64,000 nt of DNA from positions 140,008-204,007 of the forward strand of contig NZ_JAGSHT010000020.1 in NCBI RefSeq assembly GCF_019947135.1. The letters run 5' to 3'. Both the position numbers and the translations under genes were made by a program. Position 1 is the stretch's first letter, and every line of letters starts with the position of its first letter. The stretch comes from Occultella gossypii. GTDB taxonomy: Bacteria; Actinomycetota; Actinomycetes; Actinomycetales; Beutenbergiaceae. Shown piece after piece: positions 41,870 to 50,398 of this stretch. Under the pieces are notes generated by a model, which was not told where the DNA came from, did no database searches, and was given only the letters and a program-made list of their open reading frames with translations.

Positions 41870-44800
41870 GCCTGCTCGCCGCCGATCTGGCGCCCGACCC
41901 ACGCACGCTGGTGGACATCTTCTCCGACGCCGTGGCCAGGTACCCGGAGGCGCCCGCGATCGACAACGGCGTTGAGATGCTCACCTACGCCGACCTCAAC
42001 GAGGCCGCCGAGACGCTCGCCGCGGTCCTCGCGGACGCCGGCGTCGGGCGCGGGGACCGCGTGGGTGTGCGGATCACGTCCGGCACCACCGACCTGTACA
42101 CGGGGATCCTCGGAATCCTGTTCGCCGGGGCCGCCTACGTGCCGGTGGACGTGGACGATCCAGAGGAGCGCGCCCGGACCGTGTTCGGCGAGGCCGCCGT
42201 GGCGGCCGTACTCGGTGACGACCTGGTCGTCACGCCGCACCGGAGCAGCGATGACGCTGTCGGCGCCGACGGCAGCACCGGCACCGTCGATACCAGCGGC
42301 CCGGGCCTGACCGACGACGCCTGGATCATCTTCACGTCCGGATCCACCGGCACGCCGAAGGGCGTGGCCGTCTCGCACCGGAGCGCCGCGGCGTTCGTGG
42401 ACGCCGAGGCGTACCTGTTCCTGCAGGACGATCCACTACGCCCGGGGGACCGGGTCATGGCCGGGCTCTCCGTCGCCTTCGACGCCTCGTGCGAGGAGAT
42501 GTGGCTCGCCTGGCGGTACGGCGCCTGCCTCGTGCCCGCGCCCCGGTCCCTGGTCCGCAGTGGCATGGACCTCGGGCCGTGGCTCGTGGCGAACCGGATC
42601 ACGGTCGTGTCCACCGTGCCCACCCTGGTCTCGCTGTGGCCACCGCAGGCCCTCGACGACGTCCGGCTGCTCATCGTCGGCGGCGAGGCGTGCCCGCCCG
42701 AGCTCGGGGCCCGGTTCGCCACGGCCACCCGCGAGGTGTGGAACACCTACGGGCCCACGGAGGCGACCGTGGTCTCCTGCGCCGCACAGCTCACCGGCGA
42801 GCCACCGGTCCGGATCGGGCTGCCGCTGGCGGGCTGGGACCTCGCCGTGGTCGACGACCAGGGCCTGCCGGTGCCACCGGGCGGCACCGGGGAGCTGATC
42901 ATCGGTGGGGTCGGCCTGGCCCGCTACCTCGACCCCGCCAAGGACGCGGAGAAGTACGCCCCGATGCCCTCCCTCGGGTGGGAGCGCGCCTACCGCAGCG
43001 GCGACCTGGTCCGCTTCGAGGAGGAGGGCCTGCTGTTCGCCGGCCGCATCGACGACCAGATCAAGCTGGGCGGGCGGCGCATCGAACTCGGCGAGATCGA
43101 CTCCGCGCTGATGGCCCTGCCTGGGGTGAACGGTGCCGCGGCCGCCGTGCGCAAGACGTCCTCCGGGAACCAGCTGCTCGTCGGCTACCTCACCGTCGAC
43201 CCCGATTTCGACGCCCCGGCGGCCCTGGCCCGGCTCCGCGAGAGCATGCCCGCCGCCCTCGTGCCGAGGCTCGCCCCGGTGGACACCCTACCCACCCGCA
43301 CCTCCGGCAAGATCGACCGGGACGCCCTGCCGTGGCCGGTGCCGACCGCGAAGTCGACGGCGGCCGAACCGTCAGCGCTGACGGGCACCGCCGCCTGGGT
43401 CGCCGAGCTGTGGGCGGACATCCTCGCCGTCGACTCGGCCGGGCCGGCCGACGACTTCTTCGACCTCGGCGGCGCCAGCCTCACCGCCGCGCAACTCGTC
43501 GCGCGACTGCGCGAGCGATACCCCGAGGCGACCGTCGCGGACGTGTACGAGCAGCCCACGATCGCCTCCCTGGCCGCGTACCTGGACGCCCTCGCCGCAC
43601 CCACGGCGCGCACGAACGAACCGGTGCACCCGGTCCCGGTGAAGACCCAGGTCGGTCAGGTGCTCGCCACGTTCGCACTGCGCACCCTCGGCGGGATGCG
43701 CTGGCTCACCTGGATCGCTGCCGCGAACAACCTCGCCGCGGCAGCCCTGGACGTGGCCTGGCTGCCGACGCTGTCCTGGTGGTGGGTACTGGTCGGGTGG
43801 CTGCTGTTCCTGACCCCGCCCGGGCGGGTCCTGCTCACTGCCGCGCTCGCCCGGGTCATCCTGCGTGGGGTCACGCCCGGCACCCACCCGCGCGGCGGCA
43901 GGGTGCACCTGAGGCTCTGGCTCGCCGAACGCGTGGCCGAGGAGATCGGCGTGCTCAACCTCTCCGGCGCGCCGTTGATGACCTGGTACGCCCGGACCCT
44001 CGGCGCCACGGTCGAACGCGGCGTGGACCTGCACACCGTCCCCCCGATCACCGGGATGCTCACGCTCCGCACGGAAGCCTCGGTCGAGGCAGAGGTGGAC
44101 CTGAACGGGTACTGGCTGGACGGCCACACCCTGTACGTCGGCCGGATCGAGGTCGGGCCGAAGGCCCGGATCGGGGCGCGCAGCATGCTCCTGCCCGGGT
44201 CCGTGGTCGGTGCCGGCGCGGAGATCGGCGCGGGTTCGCTCGTCTCCGGTGAGGTCCCCGCCGGCGAGGAGTGGTCCGGCTCCCCCGCCACCCGCCGCAG
44301 GAGGGCACGCGGACCCTGGGAGGACCGGCAGCCCCCTCGGCACCGCGGCTGGCAGTTCGCCTACGGGCTCACCGCGGTCCTGCTCTCCGCGATGCCCGTA
44401 CTCGCCGTCGGCGCCGCGATCGCGGTCATCGCACCGGCCGTACGAGGTTCACAGTCCCTCGGCGAGGCCGTACTCACGGCGCTCGCGTGGCTGCCGCTGG
44501 CCACCGTGGTCGCCGGGTTGGCGCTGGCGCTGCTGGTGCTGGTCGCCGTGCGGGCGTTCTCGATCCGCCTGCGGCCGGGCCCGCACCCGGTCCACGGCCG
44601 GATCGCGTGGCAGGTCTGGAGCACGCTGCGGGTGTTGGACGAGGCCCGCACCTGGCTGTTCCCGCTGTACGCGAGCTGGCTGACGCCCACCTGGCTGCGG
44701 CTGCTGGGGGCGCGGATCGGCAAGGACGTCGAGGCCTCCACGGTGCTGCTGGTCCCGTCGCTGACCACCGTGGCCGACGGTGCGTTCCTCGCCGACGACA

Positions 44801-45765
44801 CGCTGCTCGGCGGTTACGAGCTCGGCGGCGGCTGGCTGCGGGCGGAGCACGTGAAGATCGGCAAGCGCGCGTTCGTGGGGAACTCCGGGATGACGGCGCC
44901 CGGCCGGAAGGTGCCCAAGCGCGGTCTGGTCGCGGTGCTGTCCGCTGCGCCGCGGCGTACCAAGGCCAAGTCCGGGACGTCCTGGCTGGGCAGCCCGCCC
45001 ACCAAGCTGCGCCGCTCCGCTGCCGAGGGTGGCGAGGAACGTACCTACGCCCCGCCCACCCGGCTCCGCGTGGCCCGCGCCCTGGTGGAGGCGTGCCGGG
45101 TGATCCCGGTGATGGTCGCAGCCGCGATCGGGCTGGGTGTCGTGGTCGCCGTGCAGGCCCTCGCGATGGTCGCCTGGTGGCTGCCGGTGCTCACCACCGG
45201 GCTGGTGCTGATCGTCGGTGGCGCCGTGGCGGCCGGCGTCACGGCCGGCGCCAAGTGGCTCCTGATCGGAAAGGTGCGGGTCGGCGACCACCCCCTGTGG
45301 AGCACGTTCGTGTGGCGCAACGAGCTCGCCGACACCTTCACCGAGGTGGTCGCCGCGCCATGGTTCGCTCGCGCGACGCTCGGCACGCCGGTGCTGAACG
45401 TGTGGCTGCGCCTGCTCGGGGCGAAGGTGGGCCGCGGCGTCTGGTGTGAGAGCTACTGGCTGCCCGAGATGGACCTGGTCGACCTCCGCGACGGGGTCAC
45501 CGTGAACCCGGGCTGCGTGGTGCAGACCCACCTGTTCCACGACCGGGTGCTCTCCCTCGAACAGGTCACGCTGAGGGTTGGCGCAACGCTCGGCACCCAC
45601 AGCGTGATCCTGCCGTCGGCGACCCTCGGCCGGCACGCTACGGTGGGACCGATGTCTCTGGTGATGCGCGGCGAGTCGGTGCCGGACAAGACCCGCTGGA
45701 TCGGCAACCCGATCGGACCGTGGGTCGACGATGACGCGGACGAACCCGGGCTGCCGGCTCGATGA
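41866..45765 (+). CDS. Pls/PosA-type membrane non-ribosomal peptide synthetase
   Basis: A 1299-residue synthetase. The adenylation domain (about residues 15-500) has IIFTSGSTGTPKGV, NTYGPTEATV, YRSGDLVRF and the final TSGKIDRDAL (Lys482). The carrier domain has FFDLGGASLTAAQL with the phosphopantetheine serine at 538. The rest is unlike ordinary NRPSs: membrane segments (about 630-660, 830-900, 1077-1130) alternate with three soluble repeats resembling left-handed-helix acyltransferases (about 680-810, 905-1060, 1135-1290). This is the architecture of epsilon-poly-lysine synthetase. Pocket residues read by eye are D-A-E-S-I-G-T-V-V-K, close to the published lysine code. There is no condensation or thioesterase domain. 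TTG start at 41866; an M1 aminopeptidase gene is coupled downstream. Confidence 0.9.
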   Translation: MSLLAADLAPDPRTLVDIFSDAVARYPEAPAIDNGVEMLTYADLNEAAETLAAVLADAGVGRGDRVGVRITSGTTDLYTGILGILFAGAAYVPVDVDDPEERARTVFGEAAVAAVLGDDLVVTPHRSSDDAVGADGSTGTVDTSGPGLTDDAWIIFTSGSTGTPKGVAVSHRSAAAFVDAEAYLFLQDDPLRPGDRVMAGLSVAFDASCEEMWLAWRYGACLVPAPRSLVRSGMDLGPWLVANRITVVSTVPTLVSLWPPQALDDVRLLIVGGEACPPELGARFATATREVWNTYGPTEATVVSCAAQLTGEPPVRIGLPLAGWDLAVVDDQGLPVPPGGTGELIIGGVGLARYLDPAKDAEKYAPMPSLGWERAYRSGDLVRFEEEGLLFAGRIDDQIKLGGRRIELGEIDSALMALPGVNGAAAAVRKTSSGNQLLVGYLTVDPDFDAPAALARLRESMPAALVPRLAPVDTLPTRTSGKIDRDALPWPVPTAKSTAAEPSALTGTAAWVAELWADILAVDSAGPADDFFDLGGASLTAAQLVARLRERYPEATVADVYEQPTIASLAAYLDALAAPTARTNEPVHPVPVKTQVGQVLATFALRTLGGMRWLTWIAAANNLAAAALDVAWLPTLSWWWVLVGWLLFLTPPGRVLLTAALARVILRGVTPGTHPRGGRVHLRLWLAERVAEEIGVLNLSGAPLMTWYARTLGATVERGVDLHTVPPITGMLTLRTEASVEAEVDLNGYWLDGHTLYVGRIEVGPKARIGARSMLLPGSVVGAGAEIGAGSLVSGEVPAGEEWSGSPATRRRRARGPWEDRQPPRHRGWQFAYGLTAVLLSAMPVLAVGAAIAVIAPAVRGSQSLGEAVLTALAWLPLATVVAGLALALLVLVAVRAFSIRLRPGPHPVHGRIAWQVWSTLRVLDEARTWLFPLYASWLTPTWLRLLGARIGKDVEASTVLLVPSLTTVADGAFLADDTLLGGYELGGGWLRAEHVKIGKRAFVGNSGMTAPGRKVPKRGLVAVLSAAPRRTKAKSGTSWLGSPPTKLRRSAAEGGEERTYAPPTRLRVARALVEACRVIPVMVAAAIGLGVVVAVQALAMVAWWLPVLTTGLVLIVGGAVAAGVTAGAKWLLIGKVRVGDHPLWSTFVWRNELADTFTEVVAAPWFARATLGTPVLNVWLRLLGAKVGRGVWCESYWLPEMDLVDLRDGVTVNPGCVVQTHLFHDRVLSLEQVTLRVGATLGTHSVILPSATLGRHATVGPMSLVMRGESVPDKTRWIGNPIGPWVDDDADEPGLPAR

Positions 45766-47093
45766 GCGCGCCGGCGGGGGCCGACCACTACGTCCCGGGC
45801 CACGGCGACACCTCCTACTCGGTGCACCGGTACGAGCTTGAGATCGAGTACCGGCCGGGCGTGCACCAGCTCACCGGCACCGCGGTCATCACAGCCGTCG
45901 CCGAGACGGACCTGACCAGGTTCGCGCTCGACCTGCACGCCCTGCGGGTCACGAAGGTCCGCCTGGACGCGGCGCACGCGAAGTACACACACCGGTCCGG
46001 CCGGCTCGTCATCAAGCCGCGGGAGCAGATCACGGCGGGCACCGCCTTCACCGTGACGGTGCATTACGACGGTCCGCCGGAGACCGTGCCCGGCATCGAC
46101 GGCGAGGCCGGCTTCGAGGAGCTCGAGGACGGCGCGATCATCGCCTCCCAGCCACACGGGGCGCCGTCGTGGTTCCCCTGCAACGACCGGCCCTCGGACA
46201 AGGCGAGCTACGCGATCTCCGTGACCGTCCCGAACGAGTACCTGGTGGTCGCCAACGGCACGTCCACCGGCAGCCGGCGCCGGTCCAGCCGCACCACCTG
46301 GACGTTCGACCAGCCCGAACCGATGGCCACGTACCTGGCGACCGTGCAGATCGGGCGGTACACGATCTCCGACGACGGCGGGTCCCCGGCTCTGCGGATC
46401 GCGCAACCCGCCGGGTCGAACGGCAAGGTCAAGGCGACCTTCGGTCGCCAGCGCGAGATGATGAGGTTGTTCGAGCGGCTCTACGGCCCGTACCCGTTCG
46501 CCTGCGGCTACACCGTGGTGGTCACCCCGGACGACCTGGAGATCCCGCTCGAGGCACAGGGCCTGTCGATCTTCGGCGCGAACCACCTGAGCACCGACTG
46601 GGAGACCCAGCGCCTGGTCGCCCACGAGATGTCGCACCAGTGGTTCGGGAACAGCCTCACGCTGCAGCACTGGAGCGACATCTGGCTGCACGAGGGCTTC
46701 GCCTGTTACAGCGAGTGGCTGTGGTCCGAGGCCGGCGGCGGCCCGAGCGCCGCCGAGCACGCGGCCCGGCAGGCCAAGCGGCTGGCAGCACTGGACCAGG
46801 ACCTGGTGCTCGCCGACCCGGGCCCGGAGCTGATGTTCGACGACCGGATCTACAAGCGCGGCGCGCTCGCCCTGCACGCGCTGCGGCTACGTATCGGCGA
46901 CGAGCCGTTCTTCGACCTGCTGCGGACCTGGGCCATCACCTACCGGCACGGCGGCGTGACCACGCAGCTGTTCACGGATCTCGCCCAGGAGCGCACCGGG
47001 GTGGACCTGGAGGAGTTCTTCACGTCCTGGCTCTGGAGCAAGCCGCTGCCGCCGCTGGACCCGGCCACGGGACGGCGACGCAAGGGCGCCTGA
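45762..47093 (+). CDS. M1-family zinc aminopeptidase
   Basis: A 443-residue M1 metallopeptidase. The zinc site is HEMSH (288-292) with the third ligand Glu311 in WLHEGFACYSEWLW, giving the HEXXH-X18-E pattern. The N-terminal beta domain has QPHGAPSWFPCNDRPSDKA, and the substrate-recognition (GAMEN-like) position reads PLEAQGLSIFG. It lacks the C-terminal helical domains of large PepN enzymes. No signal peptide is seen. The ATG overlaps the synthetase stop (ATGA), so the two are made together. Zinc aminopeptidases are known to degrade poly-lysine in producing Streptomyces, so a trimming, editing or self-protection role is plausible. Confidence 0.92.
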   Translation: MSAPAGADHYVPGHGDTSYSVHRYELEIEYRPGVHQLTGTAVITAVAETDLTRFALDLHALRVTKVRLDAAHAKYTHRSGRLVIKPREQITAGTAFTVTVHYDGPPETVPGIDGEAGFEELEDGAIIASQPHGAPSWFPCNDRPSDKASYAISVTVPNEYLVVANGTSTGSRRRSSRTTWTFDQPEPMATYLATVQIGRYTISDDGGSPALRIAQPAGSNGKVKATFGRQREMMRLFERLYGPYPFACGYTVVVTPDDLEIPLEAQGLSIFGANHLSTDWETQRLVAHEMSHQWFGNSLTLQHWSDIWLHEGFACYSEWLWSEAGGGPSAAEHAARQAKRLAALDQDLVLADPGPELMFDDRIYKRGALALHALRLRIGDEPFFDLLRTWAITYRHGGVTTQLFTDLAQERTGVDLEEFFTSWLWSKPLPPLDPATGRRRKGA

Positions 47094-47182
47094 GGCGCGT
47101 CCGGCTCGTCGACGCCGGAGCCGCCCAGGGCGGACCGCTACTATGCCAACTTCGGTGACTATGGGGCCACGAGGGGCGGCGG

Positions 47183-50100
47183 ATGCAGCGTTACACCTAC
47201 GCGCTGCGGCGCACGCGCGCCCGGTCGGCGATCGTGGCGGTCCTGCTCCTGATGGCCGCGCTGGTCACGACGGCACTGGCCGGAACGGTCACCTACCTCG
47301 ACACCGCGTCCGCCGCGGCGGTCCGGACCGTGCTGGCCGACGCCGGCGGGGCCCGGTCCACGGCCACGGTGCAGACACGGCTCGACGGCGACGGGGTCGA
47401 CCAGGACGCGGCCGCCCGTGCGGTGATCGCGGCGGACCTGCCAGGCGACGCACTCGCCTGGCGTACGCTGCGCACCGTCGGGGTGCCGGTCGCCTCAGGT
47501 GCTGGGTCCGACGGCTCCGACGGTTCGGGTGAGGACGCCGACGGTGACCCGGCCGGCGGGTCCGACGCGAACCTGGTGCTGGGCGTCGACGAGTCGATCA
47601 CCGAGTTCGCGGACCTGACCGCCGGTGCGTGGCCGACCGAGCCCACCGAGGCCGCGCTGCAGGCGGAGGCCGCCGAGACCCTCGGCCTCGAGGTCGGTGA
47701 CGTGATAGCCCTCGGCGTCGAGGACGCCCAGGTGCCCCTGACGCTCGTGGGCACGTGGCGGGCCGCCGACCCGGAGGACCCGCACTGGGCCGGCGAGGCA
47801 CTCGTGGCCGGCGGCACCGACCCGATCACCGGTGAGTTCGGTCCCCTGCTCGTCACGGCGCCGGCCCTCGACCAGCTCGGTTCCGTGCCCTACGTCAGGT
47901 GGACCATCACGCCTCCCCCGACGGTGACGGATGCGGACCTGCCGGAGTGGCGCTCCGGCCTCGCCGGGCTCGAGCAGGCCATGAACGACGCCGGTGTGGA
48001 CGTCCGCGGGCTGACGGTCACCGCCGGACTGGCGAGCACGCTCGACGACGCCGCGTCCGGCCTGGCCGCGGTGGACGCGGCAACCACGATCCCGCTGGTG
48101 ATCGTCGCGCTCGTCTCGCTCGTGGCCGTCTGGCAGATCGCCCGGCTGCTCGCGGCCCTGCGTGAGCGTGAGACCAGGGTGCTGCTCTCTCGCGGCGCTG
48201 CGAACGACCAGCTGATCCGCATGGGCGCGGCCGAGGCCGTGCTCCTGGCCGTACCCGGCGCGGCGCTCGGCGCCGTGATCGTGCTCCTGTCCCTCGGCAC
48301 CCGCGCGGGGGCCCGCCCGCTGGCGATCGTGGCGATCGCGGCAGCGGTGGCCGTGGTCACGGCACTGATCCTGACCGGAGTGGGCACCATCGCGACCCTG
48401 CGCGGTCTACGGCCGACCTCGGAGAGCGGCCGGTCCTCGACCATCATGGCCGGCGGTGCGCTGGTGCTGGTGGTCCTTGCCGCGGCGTTCACCCTCTGGC
48501 GGTTCACGCTGAACGGTTCCCCGCTCGTGCCGGGCACGGCCGTCCCGGATCCGCTCGCCGTGGTCGGCCCGGCACTCGGACTGCTCGCGGTGGCGCTCGT
48601 GGCGGTGGCGCTGGCAGGTCCGATCACGGCGTGGCTCGCCATCCGGGCGGCACGTGGCCGGTCCTACTCCCCCACGATGCCGCTGCGTCAGACCGCCCGG
48701 CGGATCTCCCTGAACGCAGTGCCGGTGATCCTCGTGGTGCTCGCCACCGCGATCACCACCCTCGCGGCCGGGTATGCGGGCACCTGGACGCAACTGCGCA
48801 CGATGTCCGCCCAGGTGGGCAACGGCGCGGACGTCCGGGTGGTCTACGGCTCCCGGGTGGCAGGGGCTGCGCCTCGGGAGGTCGAGGCCTATCTGGACCT
48901 GCCGGGGGTCGTCGGGGCCACCGGGGTGCTGCAGACCTCGATGCGGCAGGAGGAACTCGACGGGCAGCTCACCGTGATGCCGGCGGCGGGCCTTGGCGTG
49001 GGGTCCGCACCGACCACCGTGGTCGATCCCGCGGTGGTGGCCGGGCAGCTCACCGAAGGCCAGAACCACCTGCCGGGCCCGGCCCTTCCTACGGGAGCCG
49101 AGGAGATCTCCGTCACCGCCACCGTCTCGGCCCGCTCCAATGACGTCTCCGACCGACCCGGCCGACGGGTCTCGGTGGTGGTCTGGCTCTTCGACGGCAC
49201 CGAGCTCGTGCGCCTTGTCACGCCCGACGTCGTGGCCCGCGCGGAAGGGAGTGTCGAGCTCGTTGACGGCGCGCTGGAGAACGTGGAGGCACCCGGACAG
49301 GGCGATCCGGTGACGGCCACGGCGTCCCTGCCGGTGCCGGACGGCGATTGGCGGCTGGTGGCTGTCGACGCCGTCGTCGAATCGCGCTGGAACAGCACGA
49401 GTTACGAGCTGTCCGTGGACGCGCTCACCGTGGGCGGGACGGACCTGGTCGCGGAGCTGGGCGAGCCCTGGGACCCCGGCACACTCCCGCTGGCCGATCA
49501 GAGCTCGGTCATCCAGGCGGGCGACGCCGGCCCGCTGTCCGCCTCCGTGATCAGCATCGGCCCCGAGATCGGCTTCGCCGGGCGGACCGAACGCAGCGAA
49601 CCGGTCCGGTTCATGCCCGCGGGCGAAGGGCAGCCCACCCTGCCGGTCGTCACCACGGGCGCCTGGGACGGATTGATCCTGCCCGGTGGCACCGACGTGC
49701 TCGTCAACGGCGTCACGGTGCGCATGGAGGCCACGGGTGAGGTCGCCGTGGTGCCCGGCAACCCGGACCCGGCCGCGGCCCTCGCGGATCTGCCGACGTT
49801 CACCGACGTGATGCTGCGGTCCACCCAGAACGTTCCGGCGATCACCGAGATCTGGCTGGACGCAGCGCCCGGAGCGGCAGGCGAGGTGGCGACGGCGGCC
49901 CGTGCGGTCGCCGATGCGCGCGCCGAGGTGCGGCTGGGCTCGGACGGCTCCGCCGACCCGATCGCCGCGCCCGCGCGCACCGTGTACTGGGTGGCCGCGG
50001 TCTGTGCGCTGCTGCTCGCGGTCCCGGCGGTCGCCGCGGTCGCGCTCACCCAGGCGGCGGCCCGCCGGGGCGAGGTGGTGGTGCTGCGCGCCGTCGGGGT

Positions 50101-50398
50101 CGGTTCGGCGCAGCAGGCCAGGTCCCGGCGTCAGGAACTGCTCGGGCTCGAACTCGGCGCCGTCCTGGCGGGCATCGTGGCCGGGGCCGGTGTCTCGTCG
50201 CTCGTCATGGTGGACCTGGTGCGCTCCACCACGCCCCAGATCTCCGGGGCCGTGCCGCTCGGGCTGCGTTTCGACCTGCCGCTCGGCCTGGCCCTGCTCG
50301 GCGTGATCGTCGCGACCGTGGCCGGCGTTGCGTTCTGGTACGGCCGCCGCGTGCGTGCCCAGGCGCTCGACACGACGTGGCGGGAGGAGATCCGATGA
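47183..50398 (+). CDS. FtsX/MacB-type ABC permease 1
   Basis: A 1071-residue permease. One N-terminal membrane helix (about residues 15-35) is followed by a large exported domain (about 40-300), a block of helices (about 303-510), a second exported domain (about 535-930) and a final helix bundle (about 934-1055). FtsX-type segments occur in RLLAALRERETRVLLSRG and in the C-terminal RRGEVVVLRAVG. Such permeases do not move substrate through the membrane in the classical way but drive extraction of lipids or peptides from its outer face. The ATG has GAGGGG upstream; TACTAT at 47139-47144 may be its -10. It starts a four-gene coupled operon. Confidence 0.88.
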   Translation: MQRYTYALRRTRARSAIVAVLLLMAALVTTALAGTVTYLDTASAAAVRTVLADAGGARSTATVQTRLDGDGVDQDAAARAVIAADLPGDALAWRTLRTVGVPVASGAGSDGSDGSGEDADGDPAGGSDANLVLGVDESITEFADLTAGAWPTEPTEAALQAEAAETLGLEVGDVIALGVEDAQVPLTLVGTWRAADPEDPHWAGEALVAGGTDPITGEFGPLLVTAPALDQLGSVPYVRWTITPPPTVTDADLPEWRSGLAGLEQAMNDAGVDVRGLTVTAGLASTLDDAASGLAAVDAATTIPLVIVALVSLVAVWQIARLLAALRERETRVLLSRGAANDQLIRMGAAEAVLLAVPGAALGAVIVLLSLGTRAGARPLAIVAIAAAVAVVTALILTGVGTIATLRGLRPTSESGRSSTIMAGGALVLVVLAAAFTLWRFTLNGSPLVPGTAVPDPLAVVGPALGLLAVALVAVALAGPITAWLAIRAARGRSYSPTMPLRQTARRISLNAVPVILVVLATAITTLAAGYAGTWTQLRTMSAQVGNGADVRVVYGSRVAGAAPREVEAYLDLPGVVGATGVLQTSMRQEELDGQLTVMPAAGLGVGSAPTTVVDPAVVAGQLTEGQNHLPGPALPTGAEEISVTATVSARSNDVSDRPGRRVSVVVWLFDGTELVRLVTPDVVARAEGSVELVDGALENVEAPGQGDPVTATASLPVPDGDWRLVAVDAVVESRWNSTSYELSVDALTVGGTDLVAELGEPWDPGTLPLADQSSVIQAGDAGPLSASVISIGPEIGFAGRTERSEPVRFMPAGEGQPTLPVVTTGAWDGLILPGGTDVLVNGVTVRMEATGEVAVVPGNPDPAAALADLPTFTDVMLRSTQNVPAITEIWLDAAPGAAGEVATAARAVADARAEVRLGSDGSADPIAAPARTVYWVAAVCALLLAVPAVAAVALTQAAARRGEVVVLRAVGVGSAQQARSRRQELLGLELGAVLAGIVAGAGVSSLVMVDLVRSTTPQISGAVPLGLRFDLPLGLALLGVIVATVAGVAFWYGRRVRAQALDTTWREEIR

